Source: Panulirus ornatus (lineage: Eukaryota > Arthropoda > Malacostraca > Decapoda > Palinuridae). Taken from it: 64,000 nt of DNA. The stretch is taken from positions 18,178,393 to 18,242,392 of the forward strand of contig NC_092228.1 of NCBI RefSeq assembly GCF_036320965.1, read 5' to 3'. The stretch's first letter is position 1, and each line of letters starts with the position of its first letter. This document shows, piece by piece, positions 21,293 through 33,149 of the stretch. The notes beneath the pieces were generated by a model. The model saw only the letters and a list, made by a program, of their open reading frames with translations, made no database searches and had not been told where the DNA came from. A program made the translations under genes and the position numbers.

Positions 21293-24200
21293 CCCTGGGG
21301 ATAGGGGTGAAAGAATACTTCCCACGTATTCCTCGCGTGTCGTAGAAAGCGACTAGAGGGGACGGGAGCGGGGGGCCGGAAATCCTCCCCTCCTTGTATT
21401 AACTTTCTAAAATGGGAAACAGAAGAAGGAGTCACGCGGGGAGTGCTCATCCTCCTCGAAGGCTCAGAGTGGGGTGCCTAAATGTGTGTGGATGTAACCA
21501 AGATGTGAAAAAAGGAGAGATAGGTAGTATGTTTGAGGAAAGGAACCTGGATGTTTTGGCTCTGAGTGAAACGAAGCTCAAGGGTAAAGGGGAAGAGTGG
21601 TTTGGAAATGTCTGGGGAGTGAAGTCAGGGGTTAGTGAGAGGACAAGAGCAAAGGAAGGAGTAGCAATACTCCTGAAACAGGAGTTGTGGGAGTATGTGA
21701 TAGAATGTAAGAAAGTAAATTCTCGATTAATATGGGTAAAATTGAAAGTTGATGGAGAGAGGTGGGTGATTATTGGTGCATATGCACCTGGGCATGAGAA
21801 GAAAGATCATGAGAGGCAAGTGTTTTGGGAGCAGCTAAATGAGTGTGTTAGTGGTTTTGATGCACGAGACCGGGTTATAGTGATGGGTGATTTGAATGCA
21901 AAGGTGAGTAATGTGGCAGTTGAGGGAATAATTGGTATGCATGGGGTGTTCAGTGTTGTAAATGGAAATGGTGAAGAGCTTGTAGATTTATGTGCTGAAA
22001 AAGGACTGATGATTGGGAATACCTGGTTTAAAAAGCGAGATATACATAAGTATACTTATGTAAGTAGGAGAGATGGCCAGAGAGCGTTATTGGATTACGT
22101 GTTAATTGACAGGCGTGCGAAAGAGAGACTTTTGGATGTCAATGTGCTGAGAGGTGCAACTGGAGGGATGTCTGATCATTATCTTGTGGAGGCTAAGGTG
22201 AAGATTAGTATGGGTTTTCAGAAAAGAAGAGTGAATGTTGGGGTGAAGAAGGTGGTGAGAGTAAGTGAGCTTGGGAAGGAGACCTGTGTGAAGAAGTATC
22301 AGGAGAGACTGTGTACAGAATGGAAAAAGGTGAGAACAATGGAAGTAAGGGGAGTGGGGGAGGAATGGGATGTATTTAGGGAATCAGTGATGGATTGCGC
22401 AAAAGATGCTTGTGGCATGAGAAGAGTGGGAGGTGGGCTGTTTAGAAAGGGTAGTGAGTGGTGGGATGAAGAAGTAAGAGTATTAGTGAAAGAGAAGAGA
22501 GAGGCATTTGGATGATTTTTGCAGGGAAAAAATGCAATTGAGTGGGAGAAGTATAAAAGAAAGAGACAGGAGGTCAAGAGAAAGGTGCAAGAGGTGAAAA
22601 AAAGGGCAAATGAGAGTTGGGGTGAGAGACTATCAGTAAATTTTAGGGAGAATAAAAAGATGTTCTGGAAGGAGGTAAATAGGGTGCATAAGACAAGGGA
22701 GCAAATGGGAACTTCAGTGAAGGGCGTAAATGGGGAGGTGATAACAAGTAGTGGTGATGTGAGAAGGAGATGGAATGAGTATTTTGAAGGTTTGTTGAAT
22801 GTGTCTGATGACAGAGTGGCAGATATAGGGTGTTTGGGTCGAGGTGGTGTGCAAAGTGAGAGGGTTAGGGAAAATGATTTGGTAAACAGAGAGGAGGTAG
22901 TAAAAGCTTTGCGGAAGATGAAAGCCGGCAAGGCAGCAGGTTTGGATGGTATTGCAGTGGAATTTATTTAAAAAGGGGGTGACTGTATTGTTGACTGGTT
23001 GGTAAGGTTATTTAATGTATGTATGACTCATGGCGAGGTGCCTGAGGATTGGCGGAATGCGTGCATAGTGCCATTGTACAAAGGCAAAGGGGATAAGAGT
23101 GAGTGCTCAAATTACAGAGGTATAAGTTTGTTGAGTATTCCTGGTAAATTATATGGGAGAGTATTGATTGAGAGGGTGAAGGCATGTACACAGCATCAGA
23201 TTGGGGAAGAGCAGTGTGGTTTCAGAAGTGGTAGAGGATGTGTGGATCAGGTGTTTGCTTTGAAGAATGTATGCGAGAAATACTTAGAAAAGCAAATGGA
23301 TTTGTATGTAGCATTTATGGATCTGGAGAAGGCATATGATAGAGTTGATAGAGATGCTCTGTGGAAGGTATTAAGAAAATATGGTGTGGGAGGCAAGTTG
23401 TTAGAAGCAGTGAAAAGTTTTTATCGAGGATGTAAGGCATGTGTACATGTAGGAAGAGAGGAAAGTGATTGGTTCTCAGTGAATGTAGGTTTGCGGCAGG
23501 GGTGTGTGATGTCTCCATGGTTGTTTAATTTGTTTATGGATGGGGTTGTTAGGGAGGTAAATGCAAGAGTCTTGGAAAGAGGGGCAAGTATGAAGTCTGT
23601 TGGGGATGAGAGAGCTTGGGAAGTGAGTCAGTTGTTGTTCGCTGATGATACAGCGCTGGTGGCGGATTCATGTGAGAAACTGCAGAAGCTGATGACGGAG
23701 TTTGGTAAAGTGTGTGGAAGAAGAAAGTTAAGAGTAAATGTGAATAAGAGCAAGGTTATTAGGTACAGTAGGGTTGAGGGTCAAGTCAATTGGGAGGTGA
23801 GTTTGAATGGAGAAAAATTGGAGGAAGTGAAGTGTTTTAGATATCTGGGAGTGGATCTGTCAGCGGATGGAACCATGGAAGCGGAAGTGGATCATAGGGT
23901 GGGTGAGGGGGCGAAAATTTTGGGAGCCTTGAAAAATGTGTGGAAGTCGAGAACATTATCCCGGAAAGCAAAAATGGGTATGTTTGAAGGAATAGTAGTT
24001 CCAACAATGTTGTATGGTTGCGAGGCGTGGGCTATGGATAGAGTTGTGCGCAGGAGGATGCATGTGCTGGAAATGAGATGTTTGAGGACAATGTGTGGTG
24101 TGAGGTGGTTTGATCGAGTAAGTAACGTAAGGGTAAGAGAGATGTGTGGAAATAAAAAGAGCGTGGTTGAGAGAGCAGAAGAGGGTGTTTTGAAATGGTT

Positions 24201-24600
24201 TGGGCACATGGAGAGAATGAGTGAGGAAAGATTGACCAAGAGGATATATGTGTCGGAGGTGGAGGGAACGAGGAGAAGAGGGAGACCAAATTGGAGGTGG
24301 AAAGATGGAGTGAAAGGGATTTTGTGTGATCGGGGCCTGAACATGCAGGAGGGTGAAAGGAGGGCAAGGAATAGAGTGAATTGGAGCGATGTGGTATACA
24401 GGGGTTGACGTGCTGTCAGTGGATTGAATCAAGGCATGTGAAGCGTCCGGGGTAAACCATGGAAAGCTGTGTAGGTATGTATATTTGCGTGTGTGGACGT
24501 GTGTGTGTACATGTGTATGGGGGGGGTTGGGCCATTTCTTCCGTCTGTTTCCTTGCGCTACCTCGCAAACACGGGAGACAGCGACAAAGTATAAAAAAAA

Positions 24601-24618
<18 letters not shown>
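21293..24618 (+). mobile_element. Full-length RTE LINE (young short-UTR group)
   Basis: Complete structure: a 119-bp 5'UTR starting CCCTGGGGATAGGGG, one ORF, a short 3'UTR of about 180 bases ending GACAGCGACAAAGTAT, and a poly-A of about 26. It sits between a TG/TA microsatellite and a TA run. TATATATATATGTATATTAT before it and a similar TA stretch plus TTAT after it may be the target duplication, blurred by the simple repeat. The 5'UTR also forms the head of the SINE at 36241-36455. This is the only copy in the window with both ends and no large deletion. Confidence 0.93.
21412..24408 (+). pseudogene. RTE endonuclease/reverse transcriptase with two nonsense mutations
   Basis: About 998 codons in one frame, the usual RTE size. 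The APE-type endonuclease shows SETKLKG (Glu53), MGDLNAKV (Asp160, Asn162) and SDHYLVEAKV (Asp255, His256). RT palm: YVAFMDLEKAYD (Asp637), LRQGCVMSPWLF, LLFADDTALVAD (Asp745-746), then VNVNKSK and RRGRPNWRWKDG. Stops are TGA at 22513-22515 (CGA in 12047-14200, a CpG transition) and TAA at 22969-22971 (AAA elsewhere). Every other codon is open, so the copy died recently. The start ATG at 21412 is the first in frame after the 5'UTR. Known role of the family: nicks DNA and copies its RNA at the nick. Confidence 0.9.
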
Positions 24619-24634
<16 letters not shown>

Positions 24635-24644
24635 TATTATCATT

Positions 24645-26058
24645 TTGCTTTGTTGCTGTCTCTCGCGTTAGCGAGGTAGCGCAAGGAAACAGACGAAAGT
24701 ATGGCCCAACCCACCCACATACACATGTGTATACATACACGTCCACACCCGCAAATATACATACCTATACATCTCAACGTGTACATATATATACCCACAC
24801 AGACATATACATATATACACATGTACATAATTCATACTGTCTGCCTTTATTCATTCCCATAGCCACCCCGCCACACATGGAATAACAACAACACCCTCCC
24901 CCCTCATGTGTGCCAGGTAGCTCTAGGAAAAGACAACAAAGGCCCCATTCGTTCACGACTCAGTCTCTAGCTGTCATGTAATAATGCACTGAAACCACAG
25001 CTCCCTTTCCACGTCCACGCCCCACAGAACTTTCCATGGTTTACCCCAGACGCTTCATATGCCCTGGTTCAATCCATTGATAGCACGTCGACCCCGGTGT
25101 ACCAGATTGTCCTAATTCACTCTATTCCTTGCATGCCTTTCACCCTCCTGCATGTTCAGGCCCCTATCACTCAAAATCTTTTTCACTCCATCTTTCCACC
25201 TCCAATTTGGTCTCCCTCTTCTCCTCGTTCCCTCCACCTCTGACACATATATCCTCTTTGTCAATCTTTCCTCACTCATTCTCTCCATGTGACCAAACCA
25301 TTTCAAAACACCCTTTTCTGCTCTCTCAACCACACTCTTTTTATTACCACACATCTCTCTTACCCTATTATTACTTACTTGATCAAACCATCTCACACCA
25401 CATATTGTCCTCAAACATCTCATTTCCAGCACATCCACCCTCCTGCGCACGACTCTATCCATAGCCCACGCCTCGCAGCCATACAACATTGTTGGAACCA
25501 CTATTCCTTCAAACATACCCATTTTTGCTTTCGGAGATAATGTTCTCGACTTCCAAACATTCTTCAAAGCTCCCAGAATTTTCGCCCCCTCCCCTGCCCT
25601 ATGATTCACTTCCGCTTCCATGGTTCCATCCGCTGCCAGATCCACTCCCAGATATCTAAAACACTTTACTTCCTCCAGTTTTTCTCCATTCAAACTTACC
25701 TCCCAATTGACTTGACCCTCAACCCTACTGTACCTAATAACCTTGCTCTTATTCTCATTTACTCTTAACTTTCTTCTTTTACACACTTTACCAAACTCAA
25801 TCACCAGCTTCTGCAGTTTCTCACATGAGTCAGCCACCAGCGCTGTATCATCAGCGAACAACAACTGACTCACTTCCCAAGCTCTCTCATCCACAACAGA
25901 CTTCATACTTGCCCCTCTTTCCAAAACTCTTGCATTCTTCTCCCTAACAACCCCATCCATAAACAAATTAAACAACCATGGAGACATCACACACCCCTGC
26001 TACAAGCCTACATTCACTGAGAACCAATCACTTTCCTCTCTTCCTATATACACATGCC
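24645..26058 (-). mobile_element. Long-UTR RTE LINE, left arm of inverted pair
   Basis: Minus-strand tail and long 3'UTR (24645-25100), then an RT frame (25112 to about 25990) from LLFADDTALVAD to the C-terminal domain. Stops occur at the Arg of GLRQG and just before the usual ORF end. The 5' truncation is at the KACVRVGREES region (about 26055). It faces the plus-strand copy 26066-27420, which is truncated at the same element position. Both share the unusual CTACCTGGCACAC and the ATTATCTCC spelling. Confidence 0.85.
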
Positions 26059-26065
26059 GTACACA

Positions 26066-27420
26066 TGCCTGTGTACGTGTAGGAAGAGAGGAAAGTGATT
26101 GGTTCTCAGTGAATGTAGGTTTGCGGCAGGGGTGTGTGATGTCTCCATGGTTGTTTAATTTGTTTATGGATGGGGTTGTTAGGGAGGTGAATGCAAGAGT
26201 TTTGAAAAGAGGGGCAAGTATGCAGTATGTTGGGGATGAGAGAGCTTAGGAAGTGAGTCAGTTGTTGTTCACTGATGATACAGCGCTGGAGGCTGATTCA
26301 TGTGAGAAACTGCAGAAGCTGGTGACTGAGTTTGGTAAAGTGTGTAAAAGAAGAAAGTTAAGAGTAAATGAGAGTAAGAGCAAGGTTATCAGGTACAGTA
26401 GGGTTTAGGGTCAAGTCAATTGGGAGGTAAGTTTGAATGGAGAAAAACTGGAAGAAGTAAAGTGTTTTAGATATCTGGGAGTGGATCTGGCAGCGGATGG
26501 AACAATGGAAGCGGAAGTGAATCATACGGTGGGGGAGGGGGTGAAAATTCTGGGAACTTTGAAGAATGTTTGGAAGTCGAGAACATTATCTCCAAAAGCA
26601 AAAATGGGTATGCTTGAAGGAATAGTGGTTCCAACAATGTTGTATGGCTGCGAGGCATGGGCTATGGATAGAGTCATGCACAGGAGGGTGGATGTGCTGG
26701 AAATGAGATGTTTGAGGACAATATGTGGTGTGAGGTGGTTTGATCGAGTAAGTAATGTAAGGGTAAGAGAGAGGTGAGGAAATAAAAAGAGTGTGGTTGA
26801 GAGAGCAGTAGAGGGTGTTTTGAAATGGTTTGGTCACATGGAGAGAATGAGTGAGGAAAGATTGACCAAGAGGATATATGTGTCAGAGGTGGAGGGAACG
26901 AGGAGAAGTGGGAGACCAAACTGGAGGTGGAAAGATGGAGTGAAAAAGATTTTGAGTGATAGGGGCCTGAACATGCAGAAGGGTGAAAGGCGTGCAAGGA
27001 ACAGAGCGAATTGGAACGATGTGGTATACCAGGGTTCAATGGATTGAACCAGGGCATGTGAAGCGTCTGGGGTAAATCATGGAAAGTTCTGTGGGGCATG
27101 GATGTGGAAAGGGAGCTGTGGTTTTGTTGTCTTTCCCTAGCGCTACCTGGCACACATGAGGGGGGAGGGGGTTGTTATTCCATGTGTGGCGAGGTGGCGA
27201 TGGGAATAAATAAAGGCAAACAGTATGAATTACGTACATGTGTATATATGTATATGTCTGTGTGTGTATATATATGTGTACATTGAGATGTATAGGTATG
27301 TACATTTGCGTGTGTGGACGTGTATGTATATACATGTGTATGTGGGTGGGTTGGGCCATTCTTTCATCTGTTTCCCTGCGCTACCTCGCTTACGTGGGAG
27401 ACAGCGACAAAGCAAAATAA
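26066..27420 (+). mobile_element. Long-UTR RTE LINE, right arm of inverted pair
   Basis: Plus-strand mirror of 24645-26058. RT from GREESDWFSV to the ORF end, then a shortened link to the long 3'UTR and tail at about 27415. Stops occur near 26248 and 26406. LLFTDDTALEAD has motif C altered (Ala to Thr before the Asp pair). Ends in a tail plus A/T-rich sequence. Confidence 0.85.
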
Positions 27421-27451
27421 ATGAAATAAATAAATATATATATATATATAT

Positions 27452-28013
27452 ATGCATACCACATCATCCCAATTCACTCTATTCCTTGCACGCCTTTCAC
27501 TCTCCTGTATGTTCAGGCCCCAATCGCTCAAATTCTTTTTCACTCCATCCTTCTACCTCCAATCTGGTCTTACGTTTTTCCTTGTTCTCTCCACCTCTAA
27601 CACATATATCCCCTTTGTCAATCTTTCCTCACTCATTCTCTCCATATATCCAAACCATATCAATGCACCCTCTTCTGCTCTCTCAAACACACCCTATTCA
27701 TTTCCACACATTTTTCCTACCCTTTCAATACTTACTTGATCAAACCACCTCATCACATACTGTCATCAAACATTTCACATCCAACACATCAACCCTCCAC
27801 CACACAAGCCAATCTACAGCCCATGCCTTGAAAACATATAACATTGTTGGAACCACTATACCACTGAAACATACCCATTTTTGCTCTCTGAGATAATGTT
27901 CTCTCCTTCAACACATTCTTCATTGCTCCCAGAACCTTCATCCCCTACCTCACCCTGTGACTCACTTCTGCTTCCATGGTTCCATCCGTTGGTAAGTCCA
28001 CTCCCAGATATCT
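27452..28013 (-). mobile_element. Old RTE LINE, RT end, left part of split copy
   Basis: Diverged minus-strand RT C-terminus with frameshifts. It stops at CCAGATATCT (28004-28013), the left target-site duplication of the young insertion, and resumes at 28282. Confidence 0.75.
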
Positions 28014-28271
28014 TTTTTTTTTTTTTTTTTTTTTTTTTTGTCGCTGTCTCCCGCATTTGCGAGGTAGCGCAAGGAAACAGACAAAAGAAATGGCCCAACC
28101 CACCCCCATACACATGTATATACATACGTCCACACACGCAAAATATACACACCTACACAGCTTTCCATGGTTTACCCCAGACGCTTCACATGCCCTGATT
28201 CAATCCACTGACAGCACGTCAACCCCGGTATACCACATTGCTCCAATTCACTCTATTCCTATATTCCTATT
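28014..28271 (-). mobile_element. Young RTE LINE, very short insertion
   Basis: About 258 bases: T run, young-type tail, short 3'UTR, last codons of the ORF, then truncation after CTATTCCT. Flanked by the perfect 10-bp duplication CCAGATATCT (28004-28013, 28272-28281). The sequence next to the right duplication includes a repeated ATTCCTAT, probably a 5'-junction slip. Confidence 0.92.
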
Positions 28272-30288
28272 CCAGATATCTAAACCACTTTAATTCTTCC
28301 ACTTTTTCTCAATTCAAACTTAGATCCGAATCAACTTGTCCCTCAAGCATACTGAACCTTGCTCTTATTCACATATACTCTCAACTTTCTCCTTTCACAC
28401 ACTTTTCCAAACTTAGTCACTAACCTTTGCAGTTTTTCACATGAATCAGCCACTAGAGCTGTATCATCGGCAAACAACAACTTACTCACTTTCCAGGCCC
28501 TCTCATCCACAACAGACTGCATACTTGCCCCTCTCTCCAAAACTCTTGCATTTACCTTCCTAACAACCCCATCCTTAAATGAATTAAACAACCATAGAGA
28601 TATCACACATCCCTGCTGCAGACTGACATTCACTGGGAACCAATCACTCTCTTCTCTTCCTACTCGTACACATGCCTTACATCCTTGGTAAAGACTTTTC
28701 ACTGCTTCTAGCAACTTACCTCCCACACCATATACTCAATACCTTTTACAAGCATCTCTATCAACCCTATCATATGCCTTCTCAGATCCATAAATGCTTC
28801 ATAGAAATTCATTTGTTTTTCTAAATATTTCTCACAAAAATTCTTCAAAGCAAACACCTGATCCACACATCCTCTACCACTTCTGAAACAACACTGCTTT
28901 TCCCCAATCTGATGCTCTGTACATGCCTCGACCCTCTCAATCAATACCCTCCCATATAATTTCCCAGGAATCCTCAACAAACTGATGCCTCTATAGTTTG
29001 AACACTCACCTATATCCCCTTTGCCTTTGTACAGTGGCACTATGCATGCATTCCACCAATCCTCTGGCACTTCAGCATGGTTCGTCCATACACTGAATAT
29101 CCTTACCAACCAGTCAATAACCAAGTCAACCCCTTTTTTAATAAATTCCACTGCAATACCATCCAAACCTCACCTTGCCAGATTTCATCTTCCACAAAGC
29201 AGTCATTACCTCTTCTCTCATAATAAACCACTCTCCTTGCCCCTCTCACTTCGTACATCACCCTGACCAAAACACCCTATGTCTGCTACTCTTTCTTCAA
29301 ACACAATCAACAAACCTTCAAAATACTCACTCCATCTCCTTCTCACTTCATCACTACCTGTTATTACTTAACTCCTTGCCCCTTCACTATGTTCCCATTA
29401 GTTCTCTTGTCCTGTGCATGCTATTCACCTCCTTCCAAAACATCTTTTTATTCTAAAGTTTAATGATCCTATCTCACCCTAACTCTCATCTGCCCTCTTT
29501 TCCAAACTTTGCACCTTCCTCTTGATTTCCTGCTGCTTTTTCTTATACATTTCCCAGTCATTTACACTCCTTCCTAATAAGTACTGTCCAAATTCCTCTC
29601 TTTCACTAACAACTTTACTTCTTCATCCCATCACTCACTACCCTTTCTGATCTGCCCACCTGCTACCTTTCTCATGCCACAAGCATCTTTTGCACATGCC
29701 ATCACTGCTTCCCTAAATACATCCCATTACTCACCCACTCCCCTCATGTCATTTGCTCTCACCTTTTGCCATTCTACACTCAGTCTCTCCAGGTACTTCA
29801 TAACATAAATCTCTTTTCCAACCTCACTTACTTTCACCACTCTCTTCTCCCTAACATTCTCTCTTTTTTAAAAGCCTCTACAAATCTTCACTTTTGCCTC
29901 CACACGATAGTGATCAGACATCCCTCCAGCTGCCCCTCTCAGAACATTAACATCTAAAAGTCTCTTGTTTACACGTCTATCAATTAACACATACTCCAAT
30001 AACGCCCTCTGACCATCTCTCTTACTCACAAGTGTGTACTTGCGTCTATCTCTCTTATCAAACCAGGTATTCCCAATCACCAGTCTTTTTCTGCACATTA
30101 ATCCACAAGCTCTTCACCATTTCCATTCACAATACTGAATGTGCATCAACTGACATATTACTAACCTTCACATTTACATCATCCATCACTAGTACCCGGT
30201 CTCATGCATCAACGCTCCCTACACACTCACTCAGCTGCTCACAAAACACTTGCCTCTAATGATCTTCCTTCTCATGACCAGGTGCATA
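28272..30288 (-). pseudogene. Old RTE LINE, endonuclease to RT, right part of split copy
   Basis: Continues the minus-strand copy interrupted at 28013: VYVNKSK, LLFADDTALVAD, QQGCVISLWLF, a frameshifted motif A region, SNYRGISLL, MDGIAVEFI, the linker, then the endonuclease with GGMSDHYRVEAKV and KRDRRKYTLVSKRDG. It ends near the GAYAPGHE region at 30288, where a plus-strand copy begins head to head. Its open RT and endonuclease pieces are separated by several frameshifts. Confidence 0.82.
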
Positions 30289-31013
30289 TATGAAATGTGG
30301 CAAGGAGACAGGAGTCAACAGCATTGCAACTGCATTTATCAAGAAAGGGGGTGACTGTGTTATTGGTTCGCTGGAAAGGATATTCAATGTATGTATGGAT
30401 CACAGTGAAGTGTCTGAGAATTGGAGGAATGCATGTAAAGTGCCACTGAATAAAGCAAAGGGGATGAAGGTGAGTGTTCACACAACATAAGTATAAGTTT
30501 GTTGAATATACCTGGAAAATTGCAAGGAAGGGTATTGACTAAGAGGGTGTAAGCATGTACAGAGCATCAGACTGGGGAGGAGCAGTGTGGTTTCAGAAGT
30601 GATGGAGGATGTGTTTGCTTTAAAGAATGTGTGTGAGAAATACTTATGGGTATGTTTGAAGGAACAGTGGTATCAACAATGGTATATGGTTGTGAGGCAT
30701 GTGCTATAGAGTTGGGAAGAGAAGGATGGATGTGATGGAAATGAAATGTTTGCGGATGTGTGATGTGTGGTGGTTTCACTAAGTAAGTAGTGAAAAGGTA
30801 AGAGAAATGTGTGGTAATCAAAAGAGTGTGGTTGAGAGAGCAGGAGAGGGTGTGTTGAAATGGTTTGGACATATGGAGAGAATGAGTGATGTAAAGTTGA
30901 CAAAAAGGATACATTTGTCAGAGGTGGCAGGAACATGAACAGGCAGGAGAACAAACTGGAGGCGGAAGGATGGAGTGAAAAAGATTTTGAACCATCGGTG
31001 CTTCAACATGCAC
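30289..31013 (+). pseudogene. Old RTE LINE with large internal deletion
   Basis: Plus strand from KCGKETGVN (the AGKAAGLDG region) to the RSGAF/CVFALKN region at about 30644, then a jump to MGMFEGTVV (30650). The whole palm, including motifs A to C, is deleted. It continues through the C-terminal domain to the LNMQ region at 31013 and is cut there by a Tc1-like remnant. Confidence 0.75.
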
Positions 31014-31440
31014 AGTTCCAAAGCCAGTTTGCAATGAGTGTGGCAGTGTGACAGGGAGCCTCATCCAGCACAAACACTTCGGCCTTGCACTTTTTAAGCA
31101 AATCTGGAAGACGGTCACACAGTAGTTTGAGGTAACTGTGTATGTTCATACTTTCACTCTTTAGCAACACTAAAACATCCTCAACACCAAAATAACTGAA
31201 ACAATCCCATACCATAAGTAAAGCAGGGAACTTTACAGTGCTTGCAATGTACTTAGGTTCATATGGATCACAGCCTGATCAAATGTACACACATCCACCC
31301 TGGCCATCATTCACAAAAAAAAGGGGGGACTCACTACTCCACAACACACTTCTGAACTTAGTCCTATCCCACATTACTAAGCTTCCTGAGGTCTTTTCTT
31401 TTAATTCACTCAAGCATAGATCTGCATCCACTTGGTGTCT
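31014..31440 (-). pseudogene. Tc1-like transposase fragment
   Basis: The minus strand reads FRSVLWSSESPLFF, then STVKFPALLMVWDCFSYFG, a MNIHSYL segment and VFVLDEAPCHTATLIANWL. This is the order of a Tc1/mariner DDE domain (WSDES; TVK...MVWGCFS; QDNAPCHTA). The first catalytic Asp is Ser (SSES), the second Asp survives (LDEAPCHT) and the Glu part is missing. One stop interrupts it. No inverted ends were found. Confidence 0.65.
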
Positions 31441-31529
31441 AAGAACGTTCACAGTATGGTGAGAGGTATCTTAGTCTTCCCTGGGCATTTCACGAATTGG
31501 TTGTAGTGGTGTCACCGGTGCAGCCATTT

Positions 31530-33010
31530 ATGTCACACATTAAAACTATATTGCAACCTCAGAGCATGACATCCCTGATTTACTGCAGATACATAGACAA
31601 CATTTTTATCTGCGTCAACAACTTAATGGAAAAGTCTCCAGGAAACTTCAGGATCAAGATTTACTGCAGAGATGAATAACAATGGTAAGATTCCTTTCTT
31701 GGATGCTACGGTGAGTGCCACAGCAGGATCTTTTGTCACCGATGTTCACAGAAAGCCCAACAAACAAGGTAAATGTAAGAATGGAACAAGTGAATGCACT
31801 CAAAATTACAAGAGGTATCATTCATACATACTTGAGGAGAGCAATCAAGGTGTGCTCAACCTAGCAACATCTACACCAAGAACTTCAGTGTGTCCGGCAA
31901 ATGGTAATCATCAATACATAATCATATACTGAATTTGATATTGTGAACAACATATTGGAGCAACAACTCATGGCAAACAGAAAACCTCAATGTGACAGCA
32001 TTAAAGTTTACTAAAGGAGCACAGTTGGATCATATCAAAATGACGAAAAGGTCGTGTGAGATATTTTGTCAAGAAATTGTGAAGCGATTGATGAAGACTA
32101 AGGTATCAGTCTTTTAATATAATACAATCCGTAAACATGCTTGCTCATAATGAACAACAATATGGCAGGTTGCTCTGGAAGTTTGAATTGTATCAATGTG
32201 GTATATGAATACCAATGCAATATTGGGGACTGTCAGCACCACCACATAAACTACACTGGACATACAACCTGCTCAATGAGTCACTGCCTCACGCTCCACT
32301 TACTAGGTGGAATCAAACATCATCACAAACAAAAGCATGGAATAAGACTAATAAGGGGGATTATACTGAATAACACCAAAATCATTACCAGTAGTAGTGC
32401 TTGGAGGAGAATACAGATATTAGAAAGCCATTCACATTAAAGACAAAGCACCTGTCATCAACATCCAGACAAAGATGACCACTGCCATACAGCTCTTTGA
32501 TTGCCTGCCAATAGGACGTAGATGGAAGAGACACGTCACTGACCCGCCACAAACTACCGAGTCTGACATCCCTGAACAGCAGGAACAAAGTCCAGGTTAA
32601 GGGCAGAGAGAATCAGACGAGCCCATCATGACCGAAGCTATGCATCTGGACAGTAAGTCTCACTAGACCTACTTCGTGTATTTAGTGATGGATTTTCTAT
32701 GTTCCTACCTTGTGTAACGCTGCTGTTCTGTGTTTTTCCTCAACTACCTTTTTCTATACTTCTGTTTCCATATGTTGTATTTAGATTCTTACCCATACTA
32801 CCCTTCTTGACTTTGTTAATTGTTTCGCTCTCAGTGTTTTCCATTACTTTTATGTACATGAGACATATGCTATGCTTTTTCAGATATCTTTATATGTTGT
32901 TTAGGTTTTCCATATCATTTCCTAGTTTTGTGACATAATTTCTTCTCTTTTTGTAAATTCCTGATGATGCATATGTGTAGGCAAAAGCTTGAATGTAATA
33001 AATGAACTAC
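31530..33010 (+). pseudogene. Penelope-like element: RT palm, GIY-YIG region and 3' end
   Basis: Reads as YCRYIDNIFICVNN (motif C, second Asp changed to Asn), GKIPFLDATVS and VTDVHRKPNKQGKC, the palm-thumb order of Penelope-like RTs. It then breaks, and from 32141 gives VVYEYQCNIGDC, YTGHTT, KQKHG and, after a frameshift at about 32420, IHIKDKAPVINIQTKM, the GIY-YIG endonuclease module. A 3' stretch to about 33010 ends CTGATGATG...AATGTAATAAA. Multiple stops: inactive. Confidence 0.7.
32961..33000 (+). ncRNA. Candidate decayed hammerhead-ribozyme core in Penelope 3' end
   Basis: CTGATGA at 32961-32967, then a short GC-A-T-rich stem-like stretch and GGCAAAAGC at 32980-32988, where an active hammerhead would have CGAAA. 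Penelope-like elements are known to carry small hammerheads near their ends. No folding was computed. Confidence 0.2.
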
Positions 33011-33149
33011 AGATAACTAATGTTCGAGCACCCACCTAACGGTAAAATAATATTGAGAAAATTAGAAAGAAATAAAATAGATTAACGACTCAAATTATGC
33101 TGTTGCATTCAATTATATATCCGTATATATACATACACACATCCTTTTT

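Noticed and set aside
21272..24645. Confident target-site duplication for the full-length RTE
   Set aside because: Both flanks are TA-rich, so similarity of the two sides cannot be distinguished from simple repeat.
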